Shown here piece by piece: positions 1-11,347 of a stretch of DNA of 64,000 nt. The stretch is from Bombardia bombarda (taxonomy: Eukaryota > Ascomycota > Sordariomycetes > Sordariales > Lasiosphaeriaceae). Numbering within the stretch: the stretch's first letter is position 1; each line of letters starts with the position of its first letter. The notes beneath the pieces are model-generated. The model had not been told where the DNA came from. It worked only from the letters and a program-made list of their open reading frames with translations, and did not search any database. Location of the stretch: NCBI GenBank assembly GCA_030512295.1, contig JAULSR010000002.1:8370001-8434000 (forward strand), written 5' to 3'. The position numbers were made by a program, and so were the translations under genes.

Positions 1-2330
1 GCTGACGACAGACCATCGGTATCAGCAGCTCTTCTGCAGACGTCATGCGTAGGTGGCCCTCGACCACGATGAGGCTTGACCGTTAGGGAAGCGCCAGGAT
101 CCGCACTCTTCAACTTCCACGGGATAGTTTGGCTTGCAGCCGCCCGTCAGCGGTTCTCACGTGCAGCTGGGCAAGCGCCACATCAACTGTCGTTATCGTT
201 TGGCAAGCTGCCGCCTCACTCAATGGCGAATGGCTGTGAAACTGCGTATGAGTGAGTCAAAGACGTGTATCGCCTGTCCAGATTTGGCAGCATCATTATT
301 ACACTCACAGCCGAGTCTGTTCGTCCCAAGGCTCTGTACTCCCCTGGTGATGGGGAGGACCCAACCCCCAAGACAAAATGCCCAGAAAGAAGGCCCGCAA
401 GTGCGACGTAGACACAGTTGTCCGTGGAAACTGATGACGATAGTCTGGGTGCACCTTCTGATGCAAAGGTCAAAAACGGGATAGCCTGGCAAGATATACG
501 ACTCTATGTGGCGAGCGGATTGCCAACATTTGCCCGTGATATTGCTGGGGCGGCAGCTGCTTGGTTCACACAGGTTGACACTATCATGCAGGTAGCCCCG
601 TTTGAGGGTTGGTGGAAGTCTGCGTTTGCTTTCACACAACACGAACGCCATCGCTTTCCTCGTCGTACCGGTGTGGCCAGGTCATTTTATCTCGGCATAC
701 ACTGTGGCCTCGAGCAACACTACAAGATACCTTTGGCTAGGTCACCTAGGGTACTGGCTTCGAACCAACGCAAAGGGGGAATCCATCTGGATTATGCCTA
801 CCCTTGCTGTTTTCTACTTCAACCCATTTCTCCTCAAGCGAGAGTATCCTTGTATTCCAAGATAGAGGCGAGGTGACTATGGAGGAAGGCGTTGGTTTAT
901 GGGTGTTCAACGCGTACAAAACAGTCTGCTATCTCATTGTCTCCCACGTGGGCAACCTCCTGTCATCTGACCAGAGCTTGGTTGTTATGGGATAGCTATT
1001 CGCTCGCGAGTGTGATCGGAAATTGAACTCTATCATCTCAAGTCAGCCACTGAGTCGCTGAGCCGCCGTAAACTTAAAGAGGCCCGAGAGAGGTTCGAAG
1101 CGGAGTCACGACGCCTAATAAACCTGATCGGCAACATGGGTTCGGCTCTGCCCGAGTGATCTACCGAGTATGACCCACTGAGAACCCCTGGCCCCTGGGT
1201 TTTGATGCGTGGTTGCTTCCGCGTTATGGCCAGTCCTCGTTCAGCCACAATGTATAGCATCTTCAGTCTGCCGAATTCGATCTCGCTATCTCCCAGTATC
1301 AATACGTTTCTTATGACGAGCTACAAGCTGCTACCAGGGGTCTGTATCCTCGTTCCTGTCGATTGCCATAATATGTACGAAAATCCTAAAGCACGACCTA
1401 CTCGAGATATCATGGAACGGGAGCTTACAGACGGGCGGGACAAACATTGGTGGCAAACACGGGCGGAAGCATGTTGTTGGGGCAGACGTGTACATCGGTT
1501 GCTGGTCGGCAGTGTGAGTCAAAGCTCTCCTCAAGTGTGCATCAAACGAATAACCGTTGCCTACTTTCCGGTCAGGAGAAAGTTGCCGAATACATCCATG
1601 GGCCACTATGACACGGATTATTTGGCAAACACATCTTCGAGTCTGGAACTCGTCTACGGCATACACGCTATCGCGGGTACCACACAAAAGTCGGACCTAA
1701 CTGCAGTATCGTCAAGAACAGCAAAGCTATAGCCCCTGGTTTTACAGATTCAGGGCTTTCAGCCACGAAACAGAAGTATTGAATTTGGTACTTGAGACTC
1801 ACGTATATTGTCTGGCATATCCATCAAACGAGCATACTGGTCGTCGCGAGATGCCCGGAGCATTATCTTATGACAATTTATGACAATCAAGTTGAGTCCA
1901 CACGGCAAATTCCTGCTTATCTCCTTGAAAGACGTTTATCAACTCAAGCTGTGATCCCAGCGGAAACACGTCCCCCCTTTTTTTTCTTTTTCTTTTCGCC
2001 TTGGGAAAAGGCCTACACGTCATCTGGCGGCAGTGTGCCTCGAGAAGCGTTACTGACGACGAAGCTCGAGAAACCACGTCCAAACAACCCAAAGTAGAAC
2101 ACGGTGGTTGTGGTCTGCGAGGTGTTGTACCATACAAAAAGACCGCGATTTGTACACAAGTATTCCAGCCCCGGTAAAAATAAAGCTTTGTTGTTTGCAA
2201 GTCACAGAACAGAAACCCCTGAATCTGGAAAATGATATACCTCGAACCGAACCATATGACAGATACGGAATGATCATTAAAGACACACATGGACGCAACT
2301 CCCCCACATACTCGAGTCCTTTGTAAGATG
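1..2330. other. Non-coding or unrecognised region
   Basis: Only short overlapping open frames on both strands are present. None shows a recognisable domain, a plausible intron chain or a good start context. The base composition is moderate, so this is not an obvious AT-rich RIP block. It could be a degraded gene remnant, but I recognise no family. Confidence 0.4.
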
Positions 2331-3140
2331 TTGCAAACTATCCTACCGGTGACTCACTTTCTATCAAAAGCTATCCCACGAGTATAGTACAGCTAAAGTT
2401 TAAGAAATTATCCATTCAAATATTGGTTAAACACGATTGGACTTCTATAGATGAGTGGGCTGTGTGGCTCGGGGAGGAATTAGAAGATACGGAATGTATA
2501 TGAGTTTGCTCCACCAACGAATTGGCGACCTCTTTCGCCATCTGGCAGGGTATTTTTAAAAGCTACATCGGTTACGGTTTCATATGAGAAAGTCAGTCCC
2601 GTTCTCTCACACACTTACACGTGTGCGACGACAATCCGATGCGGTAGAAGTCAAGCGTCGGCACTACTGCGGATGTAGGCTGGGTATTGAACAGCAGAAA
2701 TGTAAATAGAGCATCCAAGAGATGAATTAAATTCCAGCAGTCAATGGTTGGATATTATTTTCATCTGTCGAGAACAAATAAAGACGCATATGTCCTAGTT
2801 TATAAAATGAAAGAAATGATGAGATTTAGACAGTTGCATCCTGTACGCCCCGTTTTACTCGTTACGCACAGTAGGTCAACATGTCTCTAAATTTCCCGCC
2901 TCGCCCTAGGGAGTGAAAGTCGCAAAACAGATGCACATGCACATCATCCAATGTAGATCGCCAGTCAGGGTGGCATGGCATGAGGCGGTCTGCTGATCTT
3001 CAACTGGGGGGGTGGATGCTTGTGTCAACGGCCTTATACGTTAGTCTAGTCTTGTGTAAGTGAGTGTTGGGTCTGAGTTTCGTGAGGCTCGTCGGCTCCG
3101 GCTCCGCAGGACGCATTTTACGGGTTAGTTCCATCTAGTA
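2331..3140. other. AT-richer intergenic stretch
   Basis: No open frame longer than about 60 codons is seen here. The stretch is visibly richer in A and T than its flanks and holds no recognisable repeat or RNA gene. Confidence 0.4.
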
Positions 3141-3846
3141 CTGATAATGCTTGGCTTCTCGATCATCGATCTTGTGGCCTTGCTCTCTCAACGTCCATCC
3201 AGCCAAGTCAGCCACCCTTCCGCGAGAAACTCTAATCGTAAAACAAAACACCGAAATCTCGCTCTCCTGGCCCGCTTGGGTGGTTCCCCTTGGGGCTATT
3301 TGCCCCCTTTACCCCCACTGCTTATGCATAATTGCATGGCGCCAGCATCTTGATGCGGGAAAGAGGATGCGAACCGCCAGATGACGGAGTCGTCTTTCTT
3401 CCCAGCCCCAAACGTGGCACACATTTGCGGCCAAGCTTTTGTTTCGACACACACTCACTCGCCCCTGCTCAAAACTGGGAGGCGTGAGGCGGGCTGTAGA
3501 ACCGTTGACTTGGCTCCTTCCTGTTAGAGCCCGAAAAAAACAAGCCGTAGTCTGATCAACTGGGTGAGTGAGGACACTAATGGTGTGGTGGGGGATAGGT
3601 CACGGTGGTGTGTGGCACAGGAGGGCTGATGGCGGCAACTCTTTTTGCCCATGTTATGAAACAATTTGATATCAGGGAGGTGTGACGCGGGAGGGCCAAG
3701 TCTTCTTCAACCCCGGATTCAGCTGTCGAGGCCGAGGGAGAGGGAGACATACAAGACCAACACATTTTTTGAGTTTTGAGTTTTGAGTTTTGACTGCCTG
3801 CATTTCGACATTCAATGGTCGTGCATTTCTCTCGGCCTTTTCCCAT

Positions 3847-3869
3847 ATGTATGTATGTATGTATGTATG
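3847..3869. repeat. (ATGT)n microsatellite
   Basis: About five and a half perfect copies of the tetranucleotide ATGT in an intergenic region. Confidence 0.9.
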
Positions 3870-4317
3870 CAGGCTCTCTCTTGGCTCGGCTCGGCTCGTG
3901 ATGATAATGATGGGATGAGAGTGGAGATGAAGGGTTGGTATTCAGCATTCAGCATTCAGCATTCAGTACTTGAGGTATTCATTCCATTTGGCAGCTGCGC
4001 GCGAGTGAGCGCGTGTCTGTGGCCCCTCTGAGCCCTCGTCCCATCCCCATCTCGCGAGTTCATCCCTTGCTGCGGTTCTTCCCCTGATGGGCCGTGTGTG
4101 GTCAAATGGCGGCTCGAGAGTGGTGGATCAGCGACTCTAAAGGATGGGGTAGCTGGCCAGGTACACCCAAGCCGGAAGTGGTTAACGAGAGTAGGATGCG
4201 ACGCAATATCTCAGACGTTCGCTCCTCGGGTCCTTGGGCAGGGTCGCCTCCATGCCAGCGATTTGATTAATATCTCAGCTTCTTCCGAGCAGCAGGGCGG
4301 AAGGGCTGCCGGTGTTG

Positions 4318-4340
4318 TGGTGGTGGTGGTGGTGGTGGTG
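4318..4340. repeat. (GGT)n microsatellite
   Basis: About seven perfect GGT/TGG triplets in an intergenic region. Confidence 0.9.
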
Positions 4341-5883
4341 TCTATCTATGTGTTGGGTTGGGACGACGCGCCCTTATGCACTTGCTTGTACTCGGGCAGT
4401 TTGGGTTATCTGATGGCAAAATCTGGCCGAAATCTGGGCATCTGAGTATGTTCGTATAACGTGCAAATTGGAGGGCAAAGTGCGCTCTCAGACATCCACC
4501 AACGTCGCCATGTGGGTCATTTTGGTGGGTTCCAGGTCGCTTCGCTTTATGATGGCGTCTGTCCGGCATTCATATCCCCGCCTGCATACCACGCAAGGAA
4601 AACGGGGCATTGGAGACTAGGGCAAAGTACCCCAATTAACTGCCTTGCCTTAGCCTCTTGCATGTCTCGCGTGTTTCAATGTATCTCCCGGCATTCATTG
4701 GCTTGGTGGTTACCTTTGGATAGCTGGCCGCTGGTGTTTGGGCACGGAAGTGTTGCTCTGCGCTGAACTCCAATGACAAGCCTCCCGTCACTTTGGTGGA
4801 GCTGGGCCATATACACAGTGGAGTATCACGAGGTACGAAGTACCTATGGCTGTTTGGTCACACTTGCCCTGTCTGCCTGTGTGGATATTAAAAAGGTACC
4901 TAGGTAGGTACCTACCGCCGTGGACTCCATCTCCCGAGTAGTACACACCTAAGGAATATACGAATTGATACGGCGGTGGATTGCCATGATACATGATACA
5001 TGGAGCGCCCCCAGACCAACTGAAGCGCTCCGTGTTCTGGTAGAAACAAAAACGGCTCGGACAACACCACCTATCTGCCTAGAAGCTGCGCGCGTTGGTT
5101 TGGTTTTGGCCCCAGCAGCCAACCGGTCGTCAAGCCGAAGCAACGGTGCAGCAGTCTAGTGCTGGTTAGTAGTACTATGGCTCTGTGGAAGGAGAGAAAA
5201 AAAGGCGGCGCGGCACGGCAACAAGAAACGCTAGCACGCCACGCCCGTGGATCCGCGGATCCTCGAACAAGCGAAACCTGAAAAAGGTGAAGAAGCCGTC
5301 AATCGCCAATCGCCAATCTCCATCGGCCGGAAGGGCATCTACGCACTAAGTTTTGACATCAAACACCAACTCTACATCTATCCACACACACATAGCCCAT
5401 CCGCCATTAGCAGGTTGCGGGCGGGAACACAGCAGGTGAAAGTCGGCGCACAGCTCCGGCGAGGTTGTGGACGACACTTGGACAGACTTCGTACTGGTGG
5501 TGACTGCTGGGCCAGCCACTTACACCCCCTCGCACGGCGCACGGCGCACGGTGGAGGCTGCCCCTTAGACCACCTGAGGACTCTATCGAACCCCCCTAGC
5601 TGTCCCGAATCGGGCAGTCGGTGAGGCGGTTCGTGGCTGTGGCCGTAGTTGGCGGTCGTGGTCATGGTGCTCTGGTCCAAGATTGCAAAGAGAAGATTGG
5701 AGGAGACAGGCTTACAAGTGTTGTAATCCGTACCGTACGGACTTTTGCCGTATCACCAGACCCTTAGACGGCGCCGGCTAGCTGCTCCCCAGGCCCAAGG
5801 CGGGTGATTTCGTTGGCCGGGAACAAGCGACGTCCGTCATTTTGTGGGGTTCTTGGTCGGCCGTCTTCCAAAGGTCTATCTGT

Positions 5884-5919
5884 GCAAAGCGTGTTGCAAA
5901 GCGTGTTGCAAAGCGTGTG
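5884..5919. repeat. 12-bp tandem repeat, three copies
   Basis: Three head-to-tail copies of GCAAAGCGTGTT, the last ending in G instead of T. No gene overlaps it. Confidence 0.9.
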
Positions 5920-6640
5920 CGAATCCAAGTTACCTGCTAAGTACTTACGAGTTTGAGAGGTTGGGAAGCGGCTGCAAGCTCTCTTTGGCTCCCAACAATC
6001 TTGATGCTGCAACAACATATTCGTAGTCGTAAACCATCTATCGGTATCACCATCCTGGCGTAGGAACCTAAGATACACACACAACCTAACCTACCTACCT
6101 ACCTACTGTCTGCCTTACTTGCCGCCCGACATTGAACCCGTGGGAGATCGTCTATCGTCTGTTGGTCTGTCCTCGAATACTTGGGCCATCTCCTGGTAGG
6201 CGTCCGGCCCCCTGCCACGGGCTGCCACCGATCTGAGCCGGCCACACATCGGACTTCTGCCTCCAGTCCCTCCACTTGCTGCCTCTTGTCATCTTCTCAC
6301 TGCATCGGCACACACGCGCCTGCGCGCGCACTCGCGAGCACAGCAACGACAGCGAAAAATAGCAAACGGTAAGGTGCCACGGCCCCCGCGACACCCAGTT
6401 CTCTCCCACGAGCACGCGGCTTGCCATCTGTCCCTGCGTATTGCGCGTCTTCCTCCCGATATCTCCTCGCTCGTGCCTCCCGTAGGTGGCGGATACCTAG
6501 ACTCTAGGCTGTTCGTCCGAAGCCGATCGCGTGCCCAAGGTTGCGAGTTGCAAGCGACGTCAACAGAGCCGGACCCCCCTGTACCTAGCGCCCTAAAAAA
6601 AGGCAGCCGGGCTAGGGAGTAAGGAAGCTAGCTCTGCCTA

Positions 6641-8174
6641 GCACTCAGGTCCCCCACAAAAACATCTTTTTTGGGGCGTTGGGTTTCTGAAGTGCGGTGT
6701 CCTGGATCTTATCACCCCCGGTCCCTTGTCTAAGTTTCCGGCCTGCTTTGACTTTGATGCACACCCCCCTGTCGTCACCTTCGACCCCTCGAAGACGCCA
6801 ATCCAGGCCAATCCAATCCGGTCTCGATCCCATTTCAGAAAAGGGAACCCACCACCCACACCCCCTCCCCTCCCCTCCCCTCCCTCCCCTCCCCCGTCCC
6901 TTCTCCCTCCCCCGGCCCGCTTGGTCGCCGCTCCCCCAAGAAAAAGACAAGACAACCATCCCTTGCCCCAAGGTACACTACCACCACCCGAGCTTGGAGA
7001 GCCTGGATATAGACACTGCATTTTTGTTGTTGTCCCTTCCTTGCCTTGCGCCTTTGCCCTCCCGCTCGAACTTACTTTCGAGTGCTCGCAGCGTGTCTGC
7101 CTGCCTGCTGCTTTGCTTGCTTTACCTTCACGTCCGTCGTTCCTGCCTGCTCCAGCTTCCTTTCACTCTTTCTCTTCATTTCATTCTCCTTGTCCGCCTT
7201 TTCTTCCCTCCATTCAGTTTCCACCCACCGCCTTCGCTTGACCGCACCCACTCGCGTCCCACTTTGGTCCTTTTTTTTTCGCTGGCTCGCCTGCTGGCCC
7301 AACTCGCTCGCCAGCCAGCTACGTAACTGCCTACACGGTGCGGACAACGTGGACGCCTGGGATCTTGTATCCAACCTCGGATGACAGCTGCATTGACTGC
7401 CCGTCGGGACATTGTTGCATAATCGAGGCCCGTTCCCGCACATCATAGGCCTTTGTTTGGGGGCCTTGCTGTGGGCGACCATTAACAAGGTTACGAAGCA
7501 GCAGTAGCAGCAGCACACTCAGGTATATTAATTGCGTGCGGTAAGTGCTTGCATGCACCACCATCCCATCCCATCTCTTTCATATCCAGATCCGCATTTT
7601 CGCTGTCAGCAATGTTCAGCTCCTCCACTCATCCACTCCTCCACCGACCCCAGCCCAGCCCAGTCGCTCCTCCCCCTCAACACGGTCCAAGGTCCAAGGT
7701 CCTAGGACTCTAGCAGTCCAAGGTTGGCCCCAGGAGAACGGACCCCTCTTCCCTTATTCCCCATCCCCCATTTCGCTGCTGCTGTGTTTATCATCAGCCT
7801 TACCACCTTACCACCCTTTTGTCCATGCATTCCCCCCCCCACCACCGTCCCAGCTTCCCTCCCATCAACATGCGCTGACCTGGGTTTTCGATTCTCTATA
7901 GCCCATTAGACGGCGCCAAGATTTGATTCTCTTAATCAAAGTATATACCACGCGCCTTATCTGTCTCGAGCTTCGAATATTGTTTCCACTCACTTTTATG
8001 CAATCTGGTGCGCCACCACGGCTGCCTTGGAACGTTACCCCCCCGCAGCAAACCAAATATCCACCAAACCTTACTAGTACCAAAGCTTCTGCGACCACCA
8101 GGCTTGCACGTTCCTAAACCTACACTTCCTTTTGACAAGTTCAAAATTCAAAAAGTTCTCCCTCAATTATATAA
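6641..8174 (+). promoter_or_regulatory. Pyrimidine-rich promoter/5' leader of the Pumilio gene
   Basis: The plus strand is strongly C/T-rich, most clearly at 6858-6915, where CCCTCCCC-type blocks follow each other, and again to about 7870. Such CT-rich leaders are common upstream of highly expressed or long-leader fungal genes. The open frames here owe their length to compositional bias and are not supported as genes. The exact transcription start and any leader introns cannot be fixed from sequence alone. Confidence 0.45.
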
Positions 8175-11100
8175 ATGACCTCTCCCACCGTACAGAGGTC
8201 AAGCGTCGCTACAATGACAACCACAGTGAGTATCCCTCCCTGCCCGATTCTGTATCGCACCTGTCTAGTTTGTCCCCATTTCTGCCTTTAAGAAACGGCA
8301 AGCTCTCCTGTCGTGTATCTGGTGCGTCTCGAAGGCTTCTTGACGGTGCTGCTCCATGGTCTCTCCTCTCTTGGTCTTGACCGACTGGACACGCCGCCCG
8401 CCGCTACCACCTTGGTCACTAGCCAACTTGTCGCTTTCTGTCTTGAATTTCACTGACTCGTCATCTCTACCAGACTCGTTCCGGTAGGTTTCCCGGCTTC
8501 ACCGCTGCCATGGGAAACGGAAGCGATAAGACGACGCCATTTTCTGGCTCTGCCTGGCCTTCTACGACCAGTGGCATCTGGAATAACCCCGGGGTCCCCA
8601 ACAAAAACAGGGACATCGTTGGATCATCCCGCGGCATTACGGAGCATACCAACTCGATGACACACGCGCCATCAGGATCTGGGGCCTTGATTTCAACTTC
8701 TGAAGCTGAGCTATGGGGCAGCGGCCGGTGGACTAACTCGGAGGCGACGCAAACCCGAAATGTGTCTGGCAACACCTCTCCCAATAGATCTCGATCAGAT
8801 CCTGCTATGCACGATTTACAAAATGGTTCTTCATTCTACTCGCCTTCGCAACCTCAGATCCAACCAGCCATCGGGCAGAGAGGTCCTGTTAGGCCGAAAG
8901 CTGGACCGGCACCAGATGCAACAACAAACTCGACCAGATTTTCCACAATTGATTATTCGGATAAGAAAGAGCTGCCTGGGTCTTTCAACTCGATAAAGCT
9001 CGATGCTGACCATAGACTGGGTGGACAACCGGTGCCCAAACGATCGTCGCAGGAGGCTCAAAACTATGTTGGGTATTATGTAACGCGCGAGCCCAGCATG
9101 CCCTCGGCCAATCATTCTGAGACCGACCTGCACACATCAGGAACTTCCTACGGAGAACTCCCCTACGGAGAACTCCCTTACGGAGAACTCCCTTACGGAG
9201 GACAACGCGCACTGCATTCCCAGAGACCATCCATGACAGGCCCTTCCTTGTCCTATCCGAATCAGGCCAAACGCGCATACAACCATGGTGTTGGACAACA
9301 GACGGATAGCGAGGAGCTCCAAGATGTCATGGCTAGGAAACTGGACCTGGGTGACGCTCCAAGCGGTCCCTCAAATGGGTTATCTGGCATGCCTTTTGGC
9401 AATGCATCTCAGCCATTCCAGTTCAACCCCGTATCGCAACCCTGGGATGGACAAGGGCACGGCCCTGTATACCCGACCGCTCCAGGATACGAGAAACCAA
9501 ACTCGATCGCAGGACGTGCCTCACCTGCTGGAAGCACCTACCGCCCAGGATTGAACAGTCCCAAGAGTTATACTGGTACTCCACAACCTAACCCGGATCT
9601 CTGGTCCAGACCGACTTCGCGTGGTCACAGGGTGGCAGCTGCCGATCATGACCGTCGAAGCTCTGGTCAGCAGTTCCTACAGCAGCAGCAGCAGCAACAG
9701 CAATACTATACGAATTACAACTACCCAGCATACCAACATCAACAGTACCCTGCCCACCTATATGATGCATATGGGCCAAATCCAAGGCAATCTGTACCAC
9801 CTTCTACGTACGCCATGCCTATGAACCCGTTTCTCGGGGCATCTGGTCTGCCAATGAGAATGAGCAAAGACAAAGACCCCGCGAACGGTGTGAGAAGCCC
9901 CCTCATGGAAGATTTCCGCATGAACAACAAATCCAGGCGATGGGAGCTGAGAGTAAGACTGTCCCCCCTCCCCCCCATCCAAACCCAAACTGAGGCTAAC
10001 TTTTTATTGTAGGAGATCTATGGTCACATTGTTGAGTTCAGCGGTGATCAGCATGGGTCTCGATTAATCCAGCATAAGCTGGAGTGTGCTAACAGCGATG
10101 AGAAAGAGCAAGTTTTCGCTGAGATCAGACCGAACATCCTCCAGCTGACGAAGGATGTTTTTGGCAACTATGTGATTCAAAAGTTCTTCGAACATGGAAA
10201 CCAGGTACAAAAGAAGATCTTGGCTGCTGCGATGAAAGGGAACGTTGTCAATCTGTCATTGCAGATGTATGCTTGCCGAGTTGTTCAAAAGGTGAGAGGC
10301 ATGTATCCCAATATGTATGGAAGATAAGCTAACGTTCCTAGGCACTGGAACATGTGCTCGCCGACCAACAAGCTGAGCTGGTCAAGGAGCTGGAGACTGA
10401 TATCTTGAAACTCGTCAGGGACTCCAACGGCAACCACGTCGTTCAGAAGGTTATTGAGTTGGTGGACCGTCAGCACATCGGCTTCATTGTAGACTGCTTC
10501 AAAGGCCGTGTCAGTGAGCTCGCAGGCAACAGTTTCGCCTGCAGAGTTCTCCAGAGAGTCATGGAAAATGGGACCCAGGACGACAGGAAGGCTATCATGG
10601 TCGAGCTGCATAAATGCGCTCAGCACATGGTCATGGACCAATATGGCAACTATGTGATTCAACACGTCATCAAACAAGGCGAGGATGAGGATCGGTTGAA
10701 GATCATTCGCCTTATTACGAACCAGGCGTTTAGCTTTTCAAAGCACAAGTTCGCCTCAAATGTTGTCGAGAAATGCCTCGAATTCGGCACACCTGAGCAA
10801 CGGCGTCATATTCGAGACCAGGTCATGGGCTACGGGGAGGATGGAACCAACATACTGGAGGCCATGATCATGGACCAGTTTGGCAACTATGTCATTCGTA
10901 AGTAATCAATACGCTACTTGGAGTGGAGATGTCTCGTCCGTTGGATTTATTTACTAACATCAGTCAGAAAAACTCCTGAAAACCTTGCAAGGCGAAGACT
11001 ACCGCTTTTTCGTCAAAGAGATACAACCACTCATCGTCTCAATAAAGAAGAAAAGCAATGGACGTCAGGTGCAAGCCATTGCTCAACTGATCGCCGAGAG

Positions 11101-11347
11101 GTCAGCGGATGGCACACCACTGTCAACTGCCCCGACTTCACCTAGCCTTGGATCGCCTTCTTTGCGAGTTAACATTGGCTCGGCATTGCCAACCCCCAAT
11201 CTGACTACTGAGCCGAACAGCCCTTCCAGTAACCCTTCGAGCACAAATGCTAGTGCTATCGGCGAGATAGTTGAACATGCGAACGTCAAACTCAATGACA
11301 CGGTCGATTTGACTGCTGGCCCCCAGGTACACATCGCTGACGCCTAA
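8175..11347 (+). CDS. PUF3: Puf3-type Pumilio RNA-binding protein
   Basis: Five exons are inferred: 8175-8225, 8474-9952, 10013-10291, 10342-10897 and 10968-11347 (914 aa). The first exon is chosen because a stop codon immediately precedes its ATG, its GTGAGT donor and CAG acceptor keep frame, and the 12 codons before the alternative start at 8510 are open. Residues 1-500 are low complexity, with a GELPY repeat (9149-9197) and a glutamine tract near 9680. The rest is a Pumilio homology domain of eight repeats, with helix motifs such as GSRLIQ, GNYVIQ, ACRVVQ, GNHVVQ and ASNVVE. Family knowledge: yeast Puf3 binds 3' UTRs of nuclear mRNAs for mitochondrial proteins and controls their decay and translation. 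The repeat-by-repeat recognition residues are the same as I recall for Puf3, so the target should be UGUAUAUA-like. Orthology is strong; the first exon is less certain. Confidence 0.92.
9149..9200 (+). repeat. 15-bp in-frame tandem repeat within the Pumilio gene
   Basis: Three near-identical 15-bp units encoding GELPY, followed by a partial fourth (PYGG). They lie in the disordered N-terminal half, so copy number may vary without affecting the RNA-binding domain. Confidence 0.85.

Larger units (their letters stand above)
3141..6640. other. Intergenic region with simple repeats
   Basis: No supportable gene is present. The stretch holds several short tandem repeats: a gagtttt triplication near 3771, an ATGT tract at 3847-3869, a TTCAGCA repeat near 3941-3966, a GGT tract at 4318-4340, and AGGT/ACCT tracts near 4895-4916 and 6088-6108. 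Open frames overlap on both strands without coding features. Confidence 0.45.

Noticed and set aside
134..1732. Several 60-180 codon frames on both strands
   Set aside because: They overlap each other, have no domain or intron logic and no recognisable relatives.
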